This document shows, one piece after another, positions 6,134 through 14,227 of a stretch of DNA of 17,941 bases (its first letter is position 1; each line of letters starts with the position of its first letter). The notes below the pieces were generated by a model that worked only from the letters and a program-made list of their open reading frames with translations, was not told the origin of the DNA and ran no database searches. The position numbers were made by a program, and so were the translations under genes. This DNA comes from an uncultured Gemella sp. (GTDB lineage: Bacteria; Bacillota; Bacilli; Staphylococcales; Gemellaceae): the NCBI GenBank assembly GCA_927911745.1, contig CAKMQF010000132.1:1-17941 (forward strand), given 5' to 3'.

Positions 6134-7585
6134 TCAATATATGACGCTATTTTTTTTAAACGTAGTGTCATCCATCAGCATTTTATCATTTTCACTATAC
6201 TGTCTAAATGCCATACTACACCAAGTAACTCCTCTTAGACAATTAAATATTAAATACCTCTCAAATCTCTTTCTATCGAAATTTCTATAATTCCCATATC
6301 CTTCTAGAAACTCATTAATTTCATTTTCTGATAAAATAATATCAGTTTTCCAAAATGTCGTTGTCGGTGCTAGAAAATGGGCCAAATCTTGTTCACATTC
6401 TCCTATTAATGCCTTCTCCCAATCAATAACATAGCTGTTTTCTTTTCCTTCACCTATTAAGAAATTTCCTGAATTTAGTTCAGTATTTATAATACATGGA
6501 TTAGCAATACTATACTTTTCAGGTATAAGTGTCAGACACTTTTCTAAGAATCTATTAATATAAGAACTAACTTTTTCATCAGTTTTATCCCAAGCTAAAT
6601 ACTCACCCGCCATCTGTTTACATTCATCAAACATGAGTTGGAATGGGTTGGTTGCATTGATTAAGTTATTGTCTCCATATGGTGTATTATGAACCTTACT
6701 TAATAAATAAGCTGCAATATGCATATCTGTTTTGTAATTAAGTGGTCTTCCTTTTAAGAATTCCATTGTTAAATATTTATACGGTAATAAATTCGTCTCT
6801 GTTACTAAATCATAAGGTTTTGGTGTAACTCCACTGTCTTTCAACAATTGTAGCGTTTCGTATTCATATTCTATTTGATTTTCAAGATTCATCTGGCTCT
6901 TCATATTTATTCTGAGAACCTTTTTCAAATCTCCAACATCAAAGGTAAAATTAATATTATACTCCCCTGCACCTAATAATTTAATATTATTGTAACCTGT
7001 CTCCGCTAATAGAAGGTCTTCTTTAGTATCGATATCTAAGCCAGCTTCCCCTAAATAATAACTTAACTTCTGTTCATTACATACTGTTAGTAAATTCTCT
7101 AAAACGCTGTTATCTCCATAACTTGGAAGATCAAAAACTTCTTTAATAGCTTTTTTCATACCAATTAAAAAATAACCACCATCAACACTTGGATTTATAA
7201 TGACATCATACTCATCTAATTTTTTAAACGCCGCATGAATCATATTTTCTTGAAGATTATAGATATCTGAACCTAATAAAATCACCTTATCACTGGACTT
7301 TAACTCATCTTCAATTGCGTTATACATTTTATCACCAAGTGTTACACCCACTTGATAAGAAAATTCTCTATTTTCTAAAATATTCTCCATCACTTTGTCA
7401 TAAATGCTTTGGCCATCATGATAGACTGCTATCTCTTCTCCACACTTTTTTAAAACATTATAGTTTTTTTTCATTAATTTCTTTTGAATTTCTACAGCAG
7501 TATCCGGAGATACAAAGTCATACAACCTTGTTTTTGTTGTACCTACCTTCGGTACCCTTGTAAAAAATATTATTCTGTTTTTCAT
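6134..7585 (-). CDS. DUF2064 (TIGR04282-type) glycosyltransferase fused to a choline-kinase/APH-like phosphotransferase
   Basis: A 483-residue fusion. Residues 1-200 are a DUF2064 nucleotidyl/glycosyltransferase-like domain: FTRVPKVGTTKTRL (8-21), GSD (105-107, in place of a longer GSDCPxL motif), VDGGYFLIG (134-142) and DIDT (184-187). Residues 201-483 resemble the aminoglycoside/choline kinase fold: P-loop GAGEYNINF (205-213), hinge YLTMEFLKGRPL, catalytic loop INTELNSGNF (366-375) and metal-binding VIDWE (386-390, D388). The usual HxD of the catalytic loop is replaced by N-T-E, so E369 stands where the catalytic Asp is expected; this may be a subfamily trait or loss of activity. Neither substrate is known. 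DUF2064 proteins are often annotated with arsenosugar biosynthesis, which is not demonstrated here. Neighbours are rhodanese lipoproteins upstream and a TVP38 protein downstream. Confidence 0.8.
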   Translation of the reverse strand: MKNRIIFFTRVPKVGTTKTRLYDFVSPDTAVEIQKKLMKKNYNVLKKCGEEIAVYHDGQSIYDKVMENILENREFSYQVGVTLGDKMYNAIEDELKSSDKVILLGSDIYNLQENMIHAAFKKLDEYDVIINPSVDGGYFLIGMKKAIKEVFDLPSYGDNSVLENLLTVCNEQKLSYYLGEAGLDIDTKEDLLLAETGYNNIKLLGAGEYNINFTFDVGDLKKVLRINMKSQMNLENQIEYEYETLQLLKDSGVTPKPYDLVTETNLLPYKYLTMEFLKGRPLNYKTDMHIAAYLLSKVHNTPYGDNNLINATNPFQLMFDECKQMAGEYLAWDKTDEKVSSYINRFLEKCLTLIPEKYSIANPCIINTELNSGNFLIGEGKENSYVIDWEKALIGECEQDLAHFLAPTTTFWKTDIILSENEINEFLEGYGNYRNFDRKRFERYLIFNCLRGVTWCSMAFRQYSENDKMLMDDTTFKKNSVIY

Positions 7586-7638
7586 CTCTGAACTTTTCCT
7601 TTTTTAAAATTTAGGACTTTTGGGTCAGCCCCCTATAC

Positions 7639-7698
7639 AAAAAGGGAAACTCAACTATAAAATTTCTAATTGAAATTACTATTTTGAGTCACCCTTTT
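7639..7698 (-). terminator. Terminator after rhodanese lipoprotein 1; repeat-like hairpin
   Basis: On the reverse strand AAAAGGG and ACTCAA (7698-7684) pair with TTGAGT and CCCTTTT (7654-7640) around an inner AATTTC/GAAATT hairpin, followed by TTTTTGT. This forms an intrinsic terminator just past the stop at 7709. Its GTGACTCAAAA arm resembles the palindrome at 10609-10655. Confidence 0.7.
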
Positions 7699-7708
7699 AC
7701 TTTATATA

Positions 7709-8587
7709 TTAATGTTTGTGTCCAGCATGATCATCTTTCTTTTCTTCAGAATGATTATGTCCAGAATGGTCTTCTTTCTTCTCTGAAGAATGATTATGTC
7801 CTTCGTGGTTTCCACAGTTTTCACAATGTCCTTCATGTTTCTCTGAACCTTTTACTGCATCACTTGGATCTTTACAACAGTCAGCAATTTCAAATTTATA
7901 ACTAAATTCTTTAGTTCCGTCAATTGCATTAAAGACATTTTTATATCCTAAGTCAATTAGTTTTTGAGCTACTACTGACGAACTGTTCCCAGTATTACTA
8001 TAAACATATATAGGAACCTCTTTATTTTCAGGTAAAATAGACTGTAAATTATCTAATTTATTTACATCGATATTTTTAGATCCTGCACCATGTCCTTTTT
8101 CAAACTCAGCTTTATCTCTTACATCTAAAAATACATTATTTGATGCTGTATTTAATAGAGCATCTTGGAATTTACTTCCACTTAATGATGTATATTTTAC
8201 AAGATCATAGCTATAATCTTTTACATTTTGAGCTCCAGATACATCTTTAAATCCTTGTTTTGTAAGTTTATCTATAGCATCTTTAGTTTTATCAGATTTA
8301 TCACTGTAAACAACAACTTTTTTCTCTCTCCATTTACGGATTTCTTCAATACTCTTATCTATTTTTGATAATGGAATGTTAATTGCGTGTTTAAGGTGAC
8401 CTTCTTTATAAGACGCTTCATCCCTAATATCTATAACAAGATAGTTTTCTTTTTCCTTATCATCTTTTTGAATTTTGTTTAACTCCTCACCTTTTAATTC
8501 TTTTGCAGATGAAGTAGTTGAACATCCTACTAAAGTTAATGATAAGATTGCTGACATACTAACAGCTAAAAATTTATTATATTTCAT
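7709..8587 (-). CDS. Lipoprotein with two degenerate rhodanese domains and a His/Cys-rich tail
   Basis: A 292-residue protein with a lipoprotein signal peptide (LVGC, lipidated C22), so it sits on the outer face of the membrane. Two rhodanese domains follow (about 45-120 and 145-230), with YLVIDIRDEASYKEGH and VFLDVRDKAEFEKGH cores. The active-site loops read YSDKSDK (94-100) and YSNTGNSS (196-203): both catalytic cysteines are serine, so sulfurtransferase chemistry is unlikely. The last ~55 residues hold C237-C238, C255, C258 and 11 histidines in repeats of H-x-G-H-x-H, a likely metal-binding tail absent from its neighbour at 8745-9477. Duplication of that gene followed by change of role is the simplest account. 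It has an upstream leader hairpin and a terminator after the stop. Confidence 0.85.
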   Translation of the reverse strand: MKYNKFLAVSMSAILSLTLVGCSTTSSAKELKGEELNKIQKDDKEKENYLVIDIRDEASYKEGHLKHAINIPLSKIDKSIEEIRKWREKKVVVYSDKSDKTKDAIDKLTKQGFKDVSGAQNVKDYSYDLVKYTSLSGSKFQDALLNTASNNVFLDVRDKAEFEKGHGAGSKNIDVNKLDNLQSILPENKEVPIYVYSNTGNSSSVVAQKLIDLGYKNVFNAIDGTKEFSYKFEIADCCKDPSDAVKGSEKHEGHCENCGNHEGHNHSSEKKEDHSGHNHSEEKKDDHAGHKH

Positions 8588-8618
8588 TTATTTTTCTTCC
8601 TCTCCTTATTTAATAAAA

Positions 8619-8666
8619 GACAAGGTGGTACCCTGAATTCCTCATACATTTTCGTAGAACCCTGTC
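8619..8666. promoter_or_regulatory. Leader hairpin between the two rhodanese genes, T-box-like on the + strand
   Basis: GACAaGGT (8619-8626) pairs with ACCCTGTC (8659-8666) with one mismatch. On the reverse strand the hairpin lies in the 5' leader of the gene starting at 8587: a TATACT at 8674-8679 may be its -10 box, and CTTTTATT follows the hairpin, as in an attenuator. On the forward strand it reads AAGGTGGTACCCTG, matching 11 of 14 positions of the T-box antiterminator consensus including TGGT. No gene lies downstream on that strand and no stem I is seen, so a functional T-box is doubtful. Confidence 0.4.
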
Positions 8667-8744
8667 CTTTATTAGTATAACTCAAAAATAGTTTTTTTTC
8701 TAATAAATTATATTATATTTTACTCATTTTTTATAATATTTTTC

Positions 8745-9477
8745 TTAAAATTTGTATTCGTGTTCTTTAGCACCATCAAAAGCATTGTATACATTTGTAT
8801 ATCCTAGTTCTACTGCTTTTTTGTGCAGCTTTAGATGAACGATTACCGCTATAGCAATATGTGTACACTGGTGCATTTTTATCAGTTGGTAATAATGCTG
8901 CTAGATCTTTATCAATATTCTTAACATCAATATTTTTAGCTCCAGCTACGTGCCCTTTTTCGTAGTCTTTTGCTTCACGAACATCGATAAATGTCCCCTC
9001 TTTTTTATCAATTGCTGCTTGGAATTCATGAGCAAGTAAAGTAGTGAATTTAACTATTTCATAGTCTTTATAGTCTTTCACACCTTGAGCATTAGAAACT
9101 TTTTTAAATCCTGCTTTTACAAGTTTATCGGCAGCTTCTTTACTTTTCTTACCAGTATTGCATATTGTTACCACTTCTTTATCTTTCCATGCACTTAAAT
9201 GCTCTGCATGTTTTTCAATATCTGCCAATGGAATATTAATAGCATGTTTTACATGCCCTTCTTTATATTCATTAGCATCCCTTACATCGATAACAAGATA
9301 TTTTTCTTTTTCTTTGTCATCTTTTTCTATTTTATTCAGTTCCTCCCCTTTAAGCTCTTTTACTGCAACAGTTCCATTACTGTTGGTCGAAGTACTATTT
9401 GAAGCTGAAGAACACCCTGCTAATGATAAAGATAATACAGCAGCCATACTGACAACTAATAATTTATTCTTTTTCAT
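8745..9477 (-). pseudogene. Double-rhodanese lipoprotein with intact active-site cysteines (frameshifted near its end)
   Basis: Signal peptide with lipobox SLAGC (C22), then two rhodanese domains. Domain 1 has YLVIDVRDANEYKEGH and active loop ICNTGKKS with C106. Domain 2 has TFIDVREAKDYEKGH and active loop YCYSGNRSS with C208. Both catalytic cysteines are present, so extracytoplasmic thiosulfate or persulfide sulfur transfer is plausible. The open frame ends at 8776 after a T6 run (8817-8822; A6 in the sense strand). Removing one base restores AVELGYTNVYNAFDGAKEHEYKF-type ending and a 243-residue protein stopping at 8745. This is probably sequencing error. It is the first gene of the cluster, with its own promoter and an AAAGGAG site. 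It lacks the His-rich tail of its downstream paralogue. Confidence 0.82.
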
Positions 9478-9510
9478 AAGTTTATCTCCTTTGTAATAGT
9501 TTTCATAAAT

Positions 9511-9539
9511 AGTATAACAAATTCAATAAATTCAATCAA
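9511..9539 (-). promoter_or_regulatory. Promoter of the rhodanese cluster
   Basis: Reverse strand: TTGATT (9534-9539), a 17-bp spacer, TATACT (9511-9516), about 33 bp before the start codon at 9477. Confidence 0.75.
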
Positions 9540-9604
9540 CAGCACTTCCCAAGATAACAAATAATTATTTTACTTTTTACATTGTATTTTAATTTACATA
9601 AAAA

Positions 9605-9649
9605 TATAATAAAGGCCATAATGCACTAGTAATTATAGCCTTTATTATA
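9605..9649 (-). terminator. Terminator of the HAD hydrolase gene
   Basis: TATAATAAAGGC (9605-9616) pairs perfectly with 9638-9649. On the reverse strand ATTTTTATG follows. It lies 50 bp past the HAD stop and ahead of the rhodanese promoter. A forward-strand T-run a few bases beyond makes it possibly bidirectional. Confidence 0.75.
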
Positions 9650-9699
9650 CACCTTATTTTTTTTATACTTTCGTTATATTCAGAAAAATAATAATATTT

Positions 9700-10412
9700 T
9701 TACAGTTTATTAGTTTCTAACTCTGTAAAAAACTGGATAATATCTTTTACTTTATAACCAGTGTAATTTTCTAACTCATCATCAAAATGCCATTTTCTCT
9801 CTACTAAACAAGTTTTCATTCCTAGTTTATTTGCTGGGTTTATGTCATAATATAGAGAATCTCCAATCATCATAGTCTCACTAGCCACTATGTTTTCCTT
9901 CTCTAAAACATTAATAAATGCTTCTGCTTTAGGTTTACTAATATGGGTTTCACCCGAAATATATAGTTCGAACAAATTTTCTAAACCTAACTTAGCTAAT
10001 TTCTCCCTCTGTTCGCAAGATTTCCCATTTGTTAATAATATCATTTTATATTTTTTACATAGACGACTTAGCCATAAATTTACTTCTTCATCAGGTTTTA
10101 TTGATTCTATTATAAAATCAAACTGTTTCTCATAATAAATATTACAATCTTCTTCAGTAAGAATAATTCCAAATTTCTCCAAGGTTAGCTTTAATCGTTT
10201 ATTCCTGATTTCTCTTAGCTTCATATTTCCCTTTAAAACCTCATTAACCAGTATATGTTGATAGCTTTGTAGTATCTGAAAAACTCTTCATAACTTGCAA
10301 TTTTGTCATATTTTAAATATTTATATACCAGTTTGTTAGATTCTTTCCAAATAGTACTAAAATCATATAAAGTATTATCTAAATCAAAAATTAAATTTTT
10401 TATCGTAGACAT
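9700..10412 (-). pseudogene. HAD-superfamily hydrolase, YjjG-like nucleotidase type (frameshifted)
   Basis: Motif I is FDLDNTLYDF with nucleophile D10 and D12, motif II LLTNGK, motif III a lysine in ISKPKAEAF, motif IV MIGDSLYYDI. The helical cap and LANKLGM-type ending fit the YjjG/YfnB group of non-canonical purine/pyrimidine nucleotidases; the substrate is not certain. The reading frame breaks near 10246: the first part stops at 10233. One extra base in TGGTTAATG restores NEVLKGNMKLREIRNKR and a 237-residue protein. The likely start is the ATG at 10410-10412, with GGGAGG eight bases upstream; a GTG nine bases earlier lies inside that ribosome binding site. Confidence 0.82.
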
Positions 10413-10489
10413 CAATTCCACCTCCCTTATTAAAATTCATGTTAACTATTTATATACATTCTTAATATTATTATAACATAATAATAAAA

Positions 10490-10555
10490 AATAAAGGAGC
10501 TCATTTCTAAAATCATAATTTTAAAAAATTCAATTTATTGAATAGCTCCTTTATT
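10490..10555 (-). terminator. Long-stem terminator upstream of the HAD gene
   Basis: AATAAAGGAGCT (10490-10501) pairs perfectly with 10544-10555, enclosing two smaller palindromes (AATTTT/AAAATT and TTCAAT/ATTGAA). On the reverse strand TTTTTTATTATT follows. It would stop reading from the cysK-cysE operon. Confidence 0.7.
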
Positions 10556-10608
10556 CTTCCATTATTAAATATTTAATTATTGAGTTCTTATAATTTAAAA
10601 GTAAGAGA

Positions 10609-10718
10609 GTGACTCAAAAATCGTGATTTCGTAGAAATCGATTTTGTCGAGTCACCTCCGCAAAGTTTATTAGATATCTAAAAAAGCTTTTATAAAGCGT
10701 ATTTAGATATCAATAAAC
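10609..10718. repeat. Paired long palindromes in the cysE-HAD intergenic region
   Basis: Two hairpins lie side by side. The first (10609-10655) has GTGACTC/GAGTCAC ends and inner arms AAAATCG and GATTTC/GAAATC. The second (10665-10718) has GTTTATT/AATAAAC ends, GATATCTAAA/TTTAGATATC and an inner GCTTT/AAAGC. No ribosome binding site or convincing reading frame was seen. The 376 bases between the HAD start and cysE stop hold only these, the terminator at 10490-10555 and a TTTGAGTTATC...GGCTCAACC tail. The first hairpin resembles 7639-7698, suggesting a dispersed intergenic repeat. Confidence 0.6.
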
Positions 10719-10798
10719 CGCTGCGTCTTTGAGTTATCATATACATTTTTTTTAAAATCTAAAACTTATTGTTTGGCTCAACCACTTGTTTTTTTATT

Positions 10799-11338
10799 TT
10801 AAATCTTAGTTTGCTCAGATTCTAGATACTTTACAGCCGGTCTTGCTTCATAGACAATTGTCCCATCAGGAATACTATGCTTAACAACTGCATTTGCACC
10901 TATTTTAGAATTTTTACCGATTGTAATATTTCCTAAAACTTTTGCTCCAGCACCTATCATAACATTATCACCTATCGTTGGATGCCTTTTAATTGGATCT
11001 AGTGTTGTTCCACCTAACGTTGTACCATGATACATTGTTACATTATCACCTATTACTGCTGTTTCTCCTATCACTACACCCATACCATGATCAATAAATA
11101 AACCTTTGCCTATTTTTGCTCCTGGATGTATTTCTATACCTGTCTTTCGACGTGCTCTTTTCGATACTAAACGAGCAGTTGTATGCCAGCCCTTTTTATA
11201 TAACTTATGTGCAAAGAAATGATAATTAAGAGCTTTTATATGAGGATATGTAAGATATACCATAAGTTTAGACTCAGCTGCAGGATCATCTTTCAAAACT
11301 CGATTCAAATTATAATTTAAATTTTCAAAATAACCCAT
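10799..11338 (-). CDS. cysE: Serine O-acetyltransferase
   Basis: Acetylates L-serine with acetyl-CoA to O-acetylserine, the first step of cysteine synthesis in the cytosol. The 179-residue protein has a short helical N-terminal part and a left-handed beta-helix of hexapeptide repeats ([49 protein letters not shown]). It carries the catalytic D83-H84 and substrate-binding H104 in YHGTTLGG. It is the short form common in Gram-positive bacteria, lacking the longer N-terminus of enteric CysE. The start ATG overlaps the cysK stop (TAATG), indicating coupled translation of the pair. No base-level anomaly is seen. Confidence 0.95.
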   Translation of the reverse strand: MGYFENLNYNLNRVLKDDPAAESKLMVYLTYPHIKALNYHFFAHKLYKKGWHTTARLVSKRARRKTGIEIHPGAKIGKGLFIDHGMGVVIGETAVIGDNVTMYHGTTLGGTTLDPIKRHPTIGDNVMIGAGAKVLGNITIGKNSKIGANAVVKHSIPDGTIVYEARPAVKYLESEQTKI

Positions 11339-12246
11339 TACACTTCTACGTGTGTAACATCCTCGAAATCAAGTACTGATAAATACTTATCTACTCCATC
11401 TGGTAAGATTGTTACGATATTTTTTCCTGGATATTTCTCAGCAGCTTTCTTAGCTCCAACTATTGCTGCACCTGAAGAAATACCTATACCTATACCTGTA
11501 GAGCGTAAGAAGTTTTTAGTTTCTTCGATTGCTTCTTCACTTGTAACAGTGTATACATCATCCATGTACTCTTTTCGGAAGTTTTCTGGAATAAATCCTG
11601 TCCCGATCCCTTGGATTTTGTGTGCTCCTCCACGTCCTTCGCTTATAGCTGGTGATTCTGCTGGTTCTACAGCAATTGCTACAACTTCTGGTTTTTGTTC
11701 TTTCAGATATCTTGCTACACCTGTAAATGTACCTCCAGTACCAACACCTGCAACAAAGACATCAATATTTGGAACTTGTTCTAAAATTTCACTTCCTGTT
11801 GTTTTGTGGTGATACGCTGGGTTAGCAGGATTATCAAATTGACTTAAAGAAATTGCATTGCTGTATTTTTCTCGAATTTCTGCAGCTTTTTCAATTGAAC
11901 CTTTAATACCTAATTCTTTAGGAGTTAAAATTAGTTGTGCTCCATACGCTTTGATAATATTACGTCTTTCAATACTCATACTCTCAGGCATGATTATAAC
12001 AGCTTTTAAGCCTAAAACTGAAGCTAAAATAGCCACAGCTATACCAGTATTTCCACTAGTCGGTTCTACTATAATAGTATCTTTATTAATAGCACCTTGA
12101 GACATAGCTTCTTCTAACATACCTAGTACAGCTCTGTCTTTTACACTTCCTCCTAAGTTGTATTTCTCTAATTTCACAAAAATATTTGTGTTATCTAGTT
12201 GATATACGGGTGTGTTACCCACGAATTTTAATGATGTTGAAATCAT
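11338..12246 (-). CDS. cysK: Cysteine synthase A (O-acetylserine sulfhydrylase)
   Basis: PLP enzyme making L-cysteine from O-acetylserine and sulfide. In 302 residues it shows the PLP lysine in GGSVKDRA (K36), the substrate loop TSGNTG, the PLP-phosphate cradle GTGGTFTG and the late GISSGA motif, so it looks complete. It forms a two-gene operon with cysE, whose product it binds in the cysteine synthase complex. A GAGGAGGG ribosome binding site precedes the ATG, and a TATAAT lies at 12297-12302 (reverse strand) without a good -35 box. The 280 bases upstream, to the neighbouring gene at 12527, hold nothing else recognised; no T-box or SAM riboswitch was found there. Confidence 0.95.
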   Translation of the reverse strand: MISTSLKFVGNTPVYQLDNTNIFVKLEKYNLGGSVKDRAVLGMLEEAMSQGAINKDTIIVEPTSGNTGIAVAILASVLGLKAVIIMPESMSIERRNIIKAYGAQLILTPKELGIKGSIEKAAEIREKYSNAISLSQFDNPANPAYHHKTTGSEILEQVPNIDVFVAGVGTGGTFTGVARYLKEQKPEVVAIAVEPAESPAISEGRGGAHKIQGIGTGFIPENFRKEYMDDVYTVTSEEAIEETKNFLRSTGIGIGISSGAAIVGAKKAAEKYPGKNIVTILPDGVDKYLSVLDFEDVTHVEV

Positions 12247-12500
12247 AAAATCCCTCCTCTTCTGACTTATTAAAATAACTTTATTATTTGATTTTGATTA
12301 TATCATATTTTCATTACTAGAAAATAAAGTAATTAAACTAACATTTTTTAACGTTTACATAAACTTAAAACAATTATATTTTTAAAAAATATGATAATAC
12401 TAATATAACAAATTAAAAAATTCTAATTTTTAGTGCACTTTGTATAATAATTCTTTATATAAATTACTACAATATTTCCAAAATAAATCACTAAAAAATT

Positions 12501-12538
12501 AATAAAAAAACATAACAAGTAAAAAATTACTCATTATG
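12501..12538 (-). terminator. Terminator overlapping the RluA-family stop codon
   Basis: CATAATGAGTAA (reverse strand, 12538-12527) pairs with TTACTTGTTATG (12522-12511) using two G-U pairs, then TTTTTTTATT follows. The left arm contains the stop codon itself. It ends the DUF402-nadK-RluA operon. Confidence 0.75.
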
Positions 12539-13407
12539 TTTAATTATGTTAATCATATCTTCTGGTAAATCTGCTCTTACATTCACTACTTCGTCTGTAA
12601 TAGGATGAATAAATTTCAAATTCATACAATGGAGAGCTTGTCTTGATATATTGCTTACATCTCCACCATATAATTCATCACCAAGGAGAGGATAGCCTTT
12701 ATATTTCATATGCACTCTTATTTGATGCGTTCTTCCAGTATAAAGCTTTAGTTTAACAACACTGATATCTTCTTCTGAAATATACTCTTCTAGCCAATAT
12801 TCAGTCTTAGCGAATTCTCCACCTTCTCCTACTTCACGCTCTATAATACTAGAACTAACTCGTCGGATAGGAGCTTCAATAATTTCATTATCTTTTACTT
12901 TTCCACTTACCAAGGCAGTATAAAACTTATCTATCTCCATATTACTAAACAATGCATGGACATGTCTATGTTTAGCTATTAACACCAATCCTGATGTATT
13001 CTTATCAAGACGTGTTACAATATGAGGAATTGTATTAATATTTTTCTTTTTAAATAGTAATTTACTATCTCAAGAAGTGATTCATCTTCAAGGTTTCTAG
13101 ATGGTATTGAAGGTAGGTTAATCTCTTTATTTACAATTAAAAAATAAGGATCCTCGTAAACAATATTAATATCTCTATCAATAAATCTAACATATTCACT
13201 AAAATTTTCACTCGGTAAAGTAATCTCTACAATATCATTTTTTTTCAGAAGATATCTAACATTTTCTTCTCTACCGTTTACTTTTATACTTCCATCACTA
13301 TCAAACTTTATTCTTGTTAAAGTTTTTCTAGAAATGCTATTTTCTAATAAAAACTCCCTTAAAATTTGTTCTTCTTTAATAGTATATTTTAAAACAATAT
13401 TAGTCAT
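12527..13407 (-). pseudogene. RluA-family 23S rRNA pseudouridine synthase (frameshifted)
   Basis: RluA/RluD-type enzymes turn specific rRNA or tRNA uridines into pseudouridine. The N-terminal ~65 residues form an S4-like RNA-binding region, followed by the catalytic domain with TRLDKNTSG (catalytic D135), GRTHQIRVHMKYKGYPLLGD and a normal C-terminus. The frame breaks within the A-runs at 13041-13051 (sense strand): the first part stops at 13015 and the second opens at 12988. Adding one A joins them into a 293-residue protein. Loss of this gene is possible but a sequencing error is more likely. The start overlaps the nadK end by a few bases, the usual Firmicutes nadK-RluD arrangement. Which uridines it modifies cannot be told. 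Confidence 0.85.
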
Positions 13408-14224
13408 TTTTAATAAACGATCTCTTTACTCTTTGCCAGAAGCTATCTTCGTTATAACGAATAAATGAAACCTTCTTTTCTTTCGACAAAGTTATTTTTA
13501 TTTTAGCTACACTATCATAATTATAATGCATATGATCTACAGTAATACGATGATTTTCCGGTTTTATAGGTTTAATCATCAGCTCATCATCTTGAGATAA
13601 GATTAATGGATTCCCTAGTGTTCTATAAACAAGATTATTTAAGGCTGCTATTTCTGTTACTTGATACAATGGTAATTGTGGATGAATTACAGCACCACCT
13701 AAACTCTTATTATAAGCAGTTGAACCAGTCGGCGTACTAATACATAAACCATCACCTCTGAAACTCTCGAAATGAACACCATTTATATAAACTTTCGCAG
13801 CATAAGTTACACCTGTATGATTATTTACAGTTACTTCATTTAAAGAATAATAATCTGAAACTAAATCTCCATTAGAGCAGTATGCTTTGACTCTTAACAA
13901 TGGATATTCCTCGATTTTTGGCGTCAACGCTAACATATCAAAGAATATTTTTTCATAGTTTTGTGCTGAATAGTCAGTATAAAAACCTAAATGACCTGTA
14001 TGAATTGATAAAAATTTTACCGTGTCTAACTTATCCATGTATTTATTAAAAGTACGAAGCACAGTCCCATCTCCACCAATCGCAAAAACATAATCTGGAT
14101 TTTCCACATCTTCTGTCAGATGACTAGATAATAAAAATTCTTTTAATTGCAAACCTATTTTTTCTGAAATCTCATCCTGTCTTACTTCGACACTAAATTT
14201 TCCTTTTAACATTTTGATCTTCAC
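13400..14224 (-). CDS. nadK: NAD kinase
   Basis: Phosphorylates NAD to NADP in the cytosol. The 274-residue protein has GGDGT (50-54), the NE pair (129-130), GDGLCISTPTGSTAYN (157-172) and the usual C-terminal beta-sandwich, all intact. It is close in size and pattern to the staphylococcal enzyme. Start choice: a GTG at 14222-14224 aligns with the family N-terminus but lacks a clear ribosome binding site; an ATG four codons in, at 14210-14212, has GGTGA at a good distance. Either way only four residues differ. It follows the DUF402 gene by 3-15 bases and overlaps the RluA-family gene, so the three are one operon. Confidence 0.93.
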   Translation of the reverse strand: MKIKMLKGKFSVEVRQDEISEKIGLQLKEFLLSSHLTEDVENPDYVFAIGGDGTVLRTFNKYMDKLDTVKFLSIHTGHLGFYTDYSAQNYEKIFFDMLALTPKIEEYPLLRVKAYCSNGDLVSDYYSLNEVTVNNHTGVTYAAKVYINGVHFESFRGDGLCISTPTGSTAYNKSLGGAVIHPQLPLYQVTEIAALNNLVYRTLGNPLILSQDDELMIKPIKPENHRITVDHMHYNYDSVAKIKITLSKEKKVSFIRYNEDSFWQRVKRSFIKND

Positions 14225-14227
14225 CCA

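Noticed and set aside
9158..9496. Forward-strand open frames across the rhodanese genes (also 7684-7905)
   Set aside because: They are antisense to clear lipoprotein coding sequence, lack ribosome binding sites and have low-complexity Phe/Ser/Leu composition.
8776..10421. In-frame UGA selenocysteine codons as the cause of the broken genes
   Set aside because: The breaks in rhodanese 2, HAD, RluA-family and other genes are frame changes or end in TAA/TAG; none is a simple in-frame TGA followed by homologous sequence.
10609..10718. CRISPR array
   Set aside because: There are two different adjacent palindromes, with no regularly spaced identical repeats and no spacers or cas genes.
11549..12100. 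Forward-strand open frames inside cysK
   Set aside because: Antisense shadows of a well-conserved enzyme gene, with no ribosome binding site.
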